Source: JBFHER01 sp041584055 (GTDB lineage: Bacteria; Bacteroidota; Bacteroidia; Bacteroidales; UBA5342). From it: a DNA stretch of 38,405 nt. Under the pieces are notes generated by a model that saw only the letters and a program-made list of their open reading frames with translations, was not told the DNA's origin and did no database searches. Shown in pieces: positions 37,437 to 38,405 of the stretch (positions are counted from its first letter, which is position 1; every line of letters starts with the position of its first letter). A program made the translations under genes and the position numbers. The stretch is from the NCBI GenBank assembly GCA_041584055.1, contig JBFHER010000006.1, positions 1 through 38,405 of the forward strand, given 5' to 3'.

Positions 37437-38114
37437 ATTATTAAATTCGTTTCCATTATATATTTATCTATTAAGAGCTTTGATTCAATCGTTTGATCTA
37501 TAAAAGCAACCAGCATCGCACCACCTGTTTGTGTACTTGCATTACGAAGTATTCCTGCCCCGGAATATTAAACGAATATTTGTCATCGTGATGAATAGAT
37601 TGATGCATTTGCAACCTCAGATTTTTTGATGTTCATACAAGTTCAATTTGTCGTTTCTACAAATCAAAAATGTCCTACTTTTAATTGTCAAAATTGAATT
37701 AATATACGACTTTATCTAAAGCGTTAAAGTATTCAAAACGTTGCTGCAATAAATTCAATAGGAATTCAATTTCATGAATCATATAGTCGTTGTTGCACTT
37801 ATAAACCTATTTGCATCATAAGTTCAACCATTGTAATTAAATGGCATCCATTTGTTAACGAACAAATCGTGTTTGAAGGCATTGTAGAAAACATAGACAA
37901 TTCTATGTATGATGTAGATCTGAATTATAAACAAGGGTAAATAATTGCTGTACTGAATTGCCAGAAAAATATCAGGCCATCTTAGAGTTTAAGAAGACGA
38001 CAATGCCCCGGTCCTGTGGAGCTTCTAAGCATGGCATCAGAATAAACCACAACCATGGAACCACTGCTTTTGAATCCTTCCATGGTTCATGGTCATATAA
38101 ACATTGCTGATTAT
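37437..38114. other. Long intergenic region with an inverted repeat near the GH3 gene end
   Basis: About 680 bases with no convincing gene. It should contain the promoter of the GH39-like operon, but no full -33/-7 pair is evident. The strongest structure is the hairpin at 38051-38087 listed separately. The length could hold regulator binding sites. Confidence 0.45.
38051..38087 (-). terminator. Possible terminator after the GH3 gene
   Basis: AACCATGGAA (38051-38060) is exactly matched by TTCCATGGTT (38078-38087), giving a 10-bp stem with a 17-base loop, 28 bases after the GH3 stop in the direction of transcription. The following bases (GTGGTTTATT on the minus strand) are only moderately T-rich, so termination is plausible but not certain. 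Confidence 0.45.
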
Positions 38115-38405
38115 TTATTTTGTTACTTCAACTTTTCCTTTTAAGCGGATGTCTTTACTGGAGGCTCCAATTTGAATTTCAAAACTTCCTGGTTCAACAG
38201 CATAAGATCTTCGCATCGCATCGTAGTAACGTAAATCGTCCGCAACATTTAAATTAAAGGTAAGCGTTTTCTTTTCTCCTTTCTCCAGCGCAACCCGCTC
38301 GAACTTACGTAATTGTTTTATTGCCATCCATTTATCCGATTCAACGTCCTTAATGTAAAGTTGCACAACTTCTTCACCATCCAATTTTCCACTATTTTCA
38401 ACTTG
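38115..38405 (-). CDS. C-terminal fragment of a GH3 glycoside hydrolase
   Basis: The frame is open to the window edge, so this is the last 96 residues of a longer gene. They form the fibronectin-III-like C-terminal domain of GH3 enzymes: VENSGKLDGEEVVQLYIKD, then KQLRKFERVALEKGEKKTL, then FEIQIGASSKDIRL. GH3 covers beta-glucosidases and beta-xylosidases; the catalytic domains are outside the window, so specificity is open. A xylosidase or glucosidase finishing oligosaccharides from this locus is the natural inference. Confidence 0.9.
   Translation of the reverse strand, partial: QVENSGKLDGEEVVQLYIKDVESDKWMAIKQLRKFERVALEKGEKKTLTFNLNVADDLRYYDAMRRSYAVEPGSFEIQIGASSKDIRLKGKVEVTK

Overview
The window looks like chromosomal DNA from an algal-polysaccharide-degrading member of the Bacteroidota, probably marine. 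The signs are type IX secretion (T9SS) C-terminal sorting tails, TAnnTTTG-type promoter motifs, a near absence of Shine-Dalgarno sites, AT-rich intergenic DNA and dense glycoside hydrolases. Genus and species cannot be read from the sequence.

Region 1 (1 to about 10.4 kb) is general-purpose chromosome. It holds the end of a Wzi-like outer-membrane barrel gene and a G-rich GGGAC repeat array between two convergent genes. Next comes a minus-strand operon: carotenoid-biosynthesis membrane protein, TPR protein, LysE-type exporter. After it are a tRNA-Ala(GGC) transcription unit with structured flanks and a terminator, a DUF5995-like protein, a Bor-like lipoprotein next to an FAD sugar-lactone-oxidase-like protein, and a small lipoprotein next to a large AsmA-family protein.

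Region 2 (10.9 to 20.8 kb) is a two-gene minus-strand operon for large secreted proteins. A gingipain-like C25 cysteine peptidase comes first, followed 17 bases later by a 2120-residue multidomain protein. Both end in T9SS sorting domains.

Region 3 (21.0 to 38.4 kb) is part of a polysaccharide utilisation locus. It encodes two GH78 alpha-L-rhamnosidases, one protein fusing an S1 sulfatase to a GH78-like module, a GH43-like enzyme, a clan GH-A (GH39-like) multidomain enzyme with CBM6 and a T9SS tail, a GH3 enzyme cut by the window edge, and a stand-alone carbohydrate-binding T9SS protein on the opposite strand. Sulfate removal, rhamnose release and xylosidase-type families together point to a sulfated rhamnose-rich green-algal polysaccharide, with ulvan the best candidate. 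No lyase, SusC/SusD pair, GH105 or regulator lies in the window, so the locus probably continues to the right. Signal types suggest that T9SS-tailed proteins act outside the cell or on its surface, while enzymes with ordinary signal peptides or lipoprotein anchors finish the oligosaccharides in the periplasm or at a membrane.
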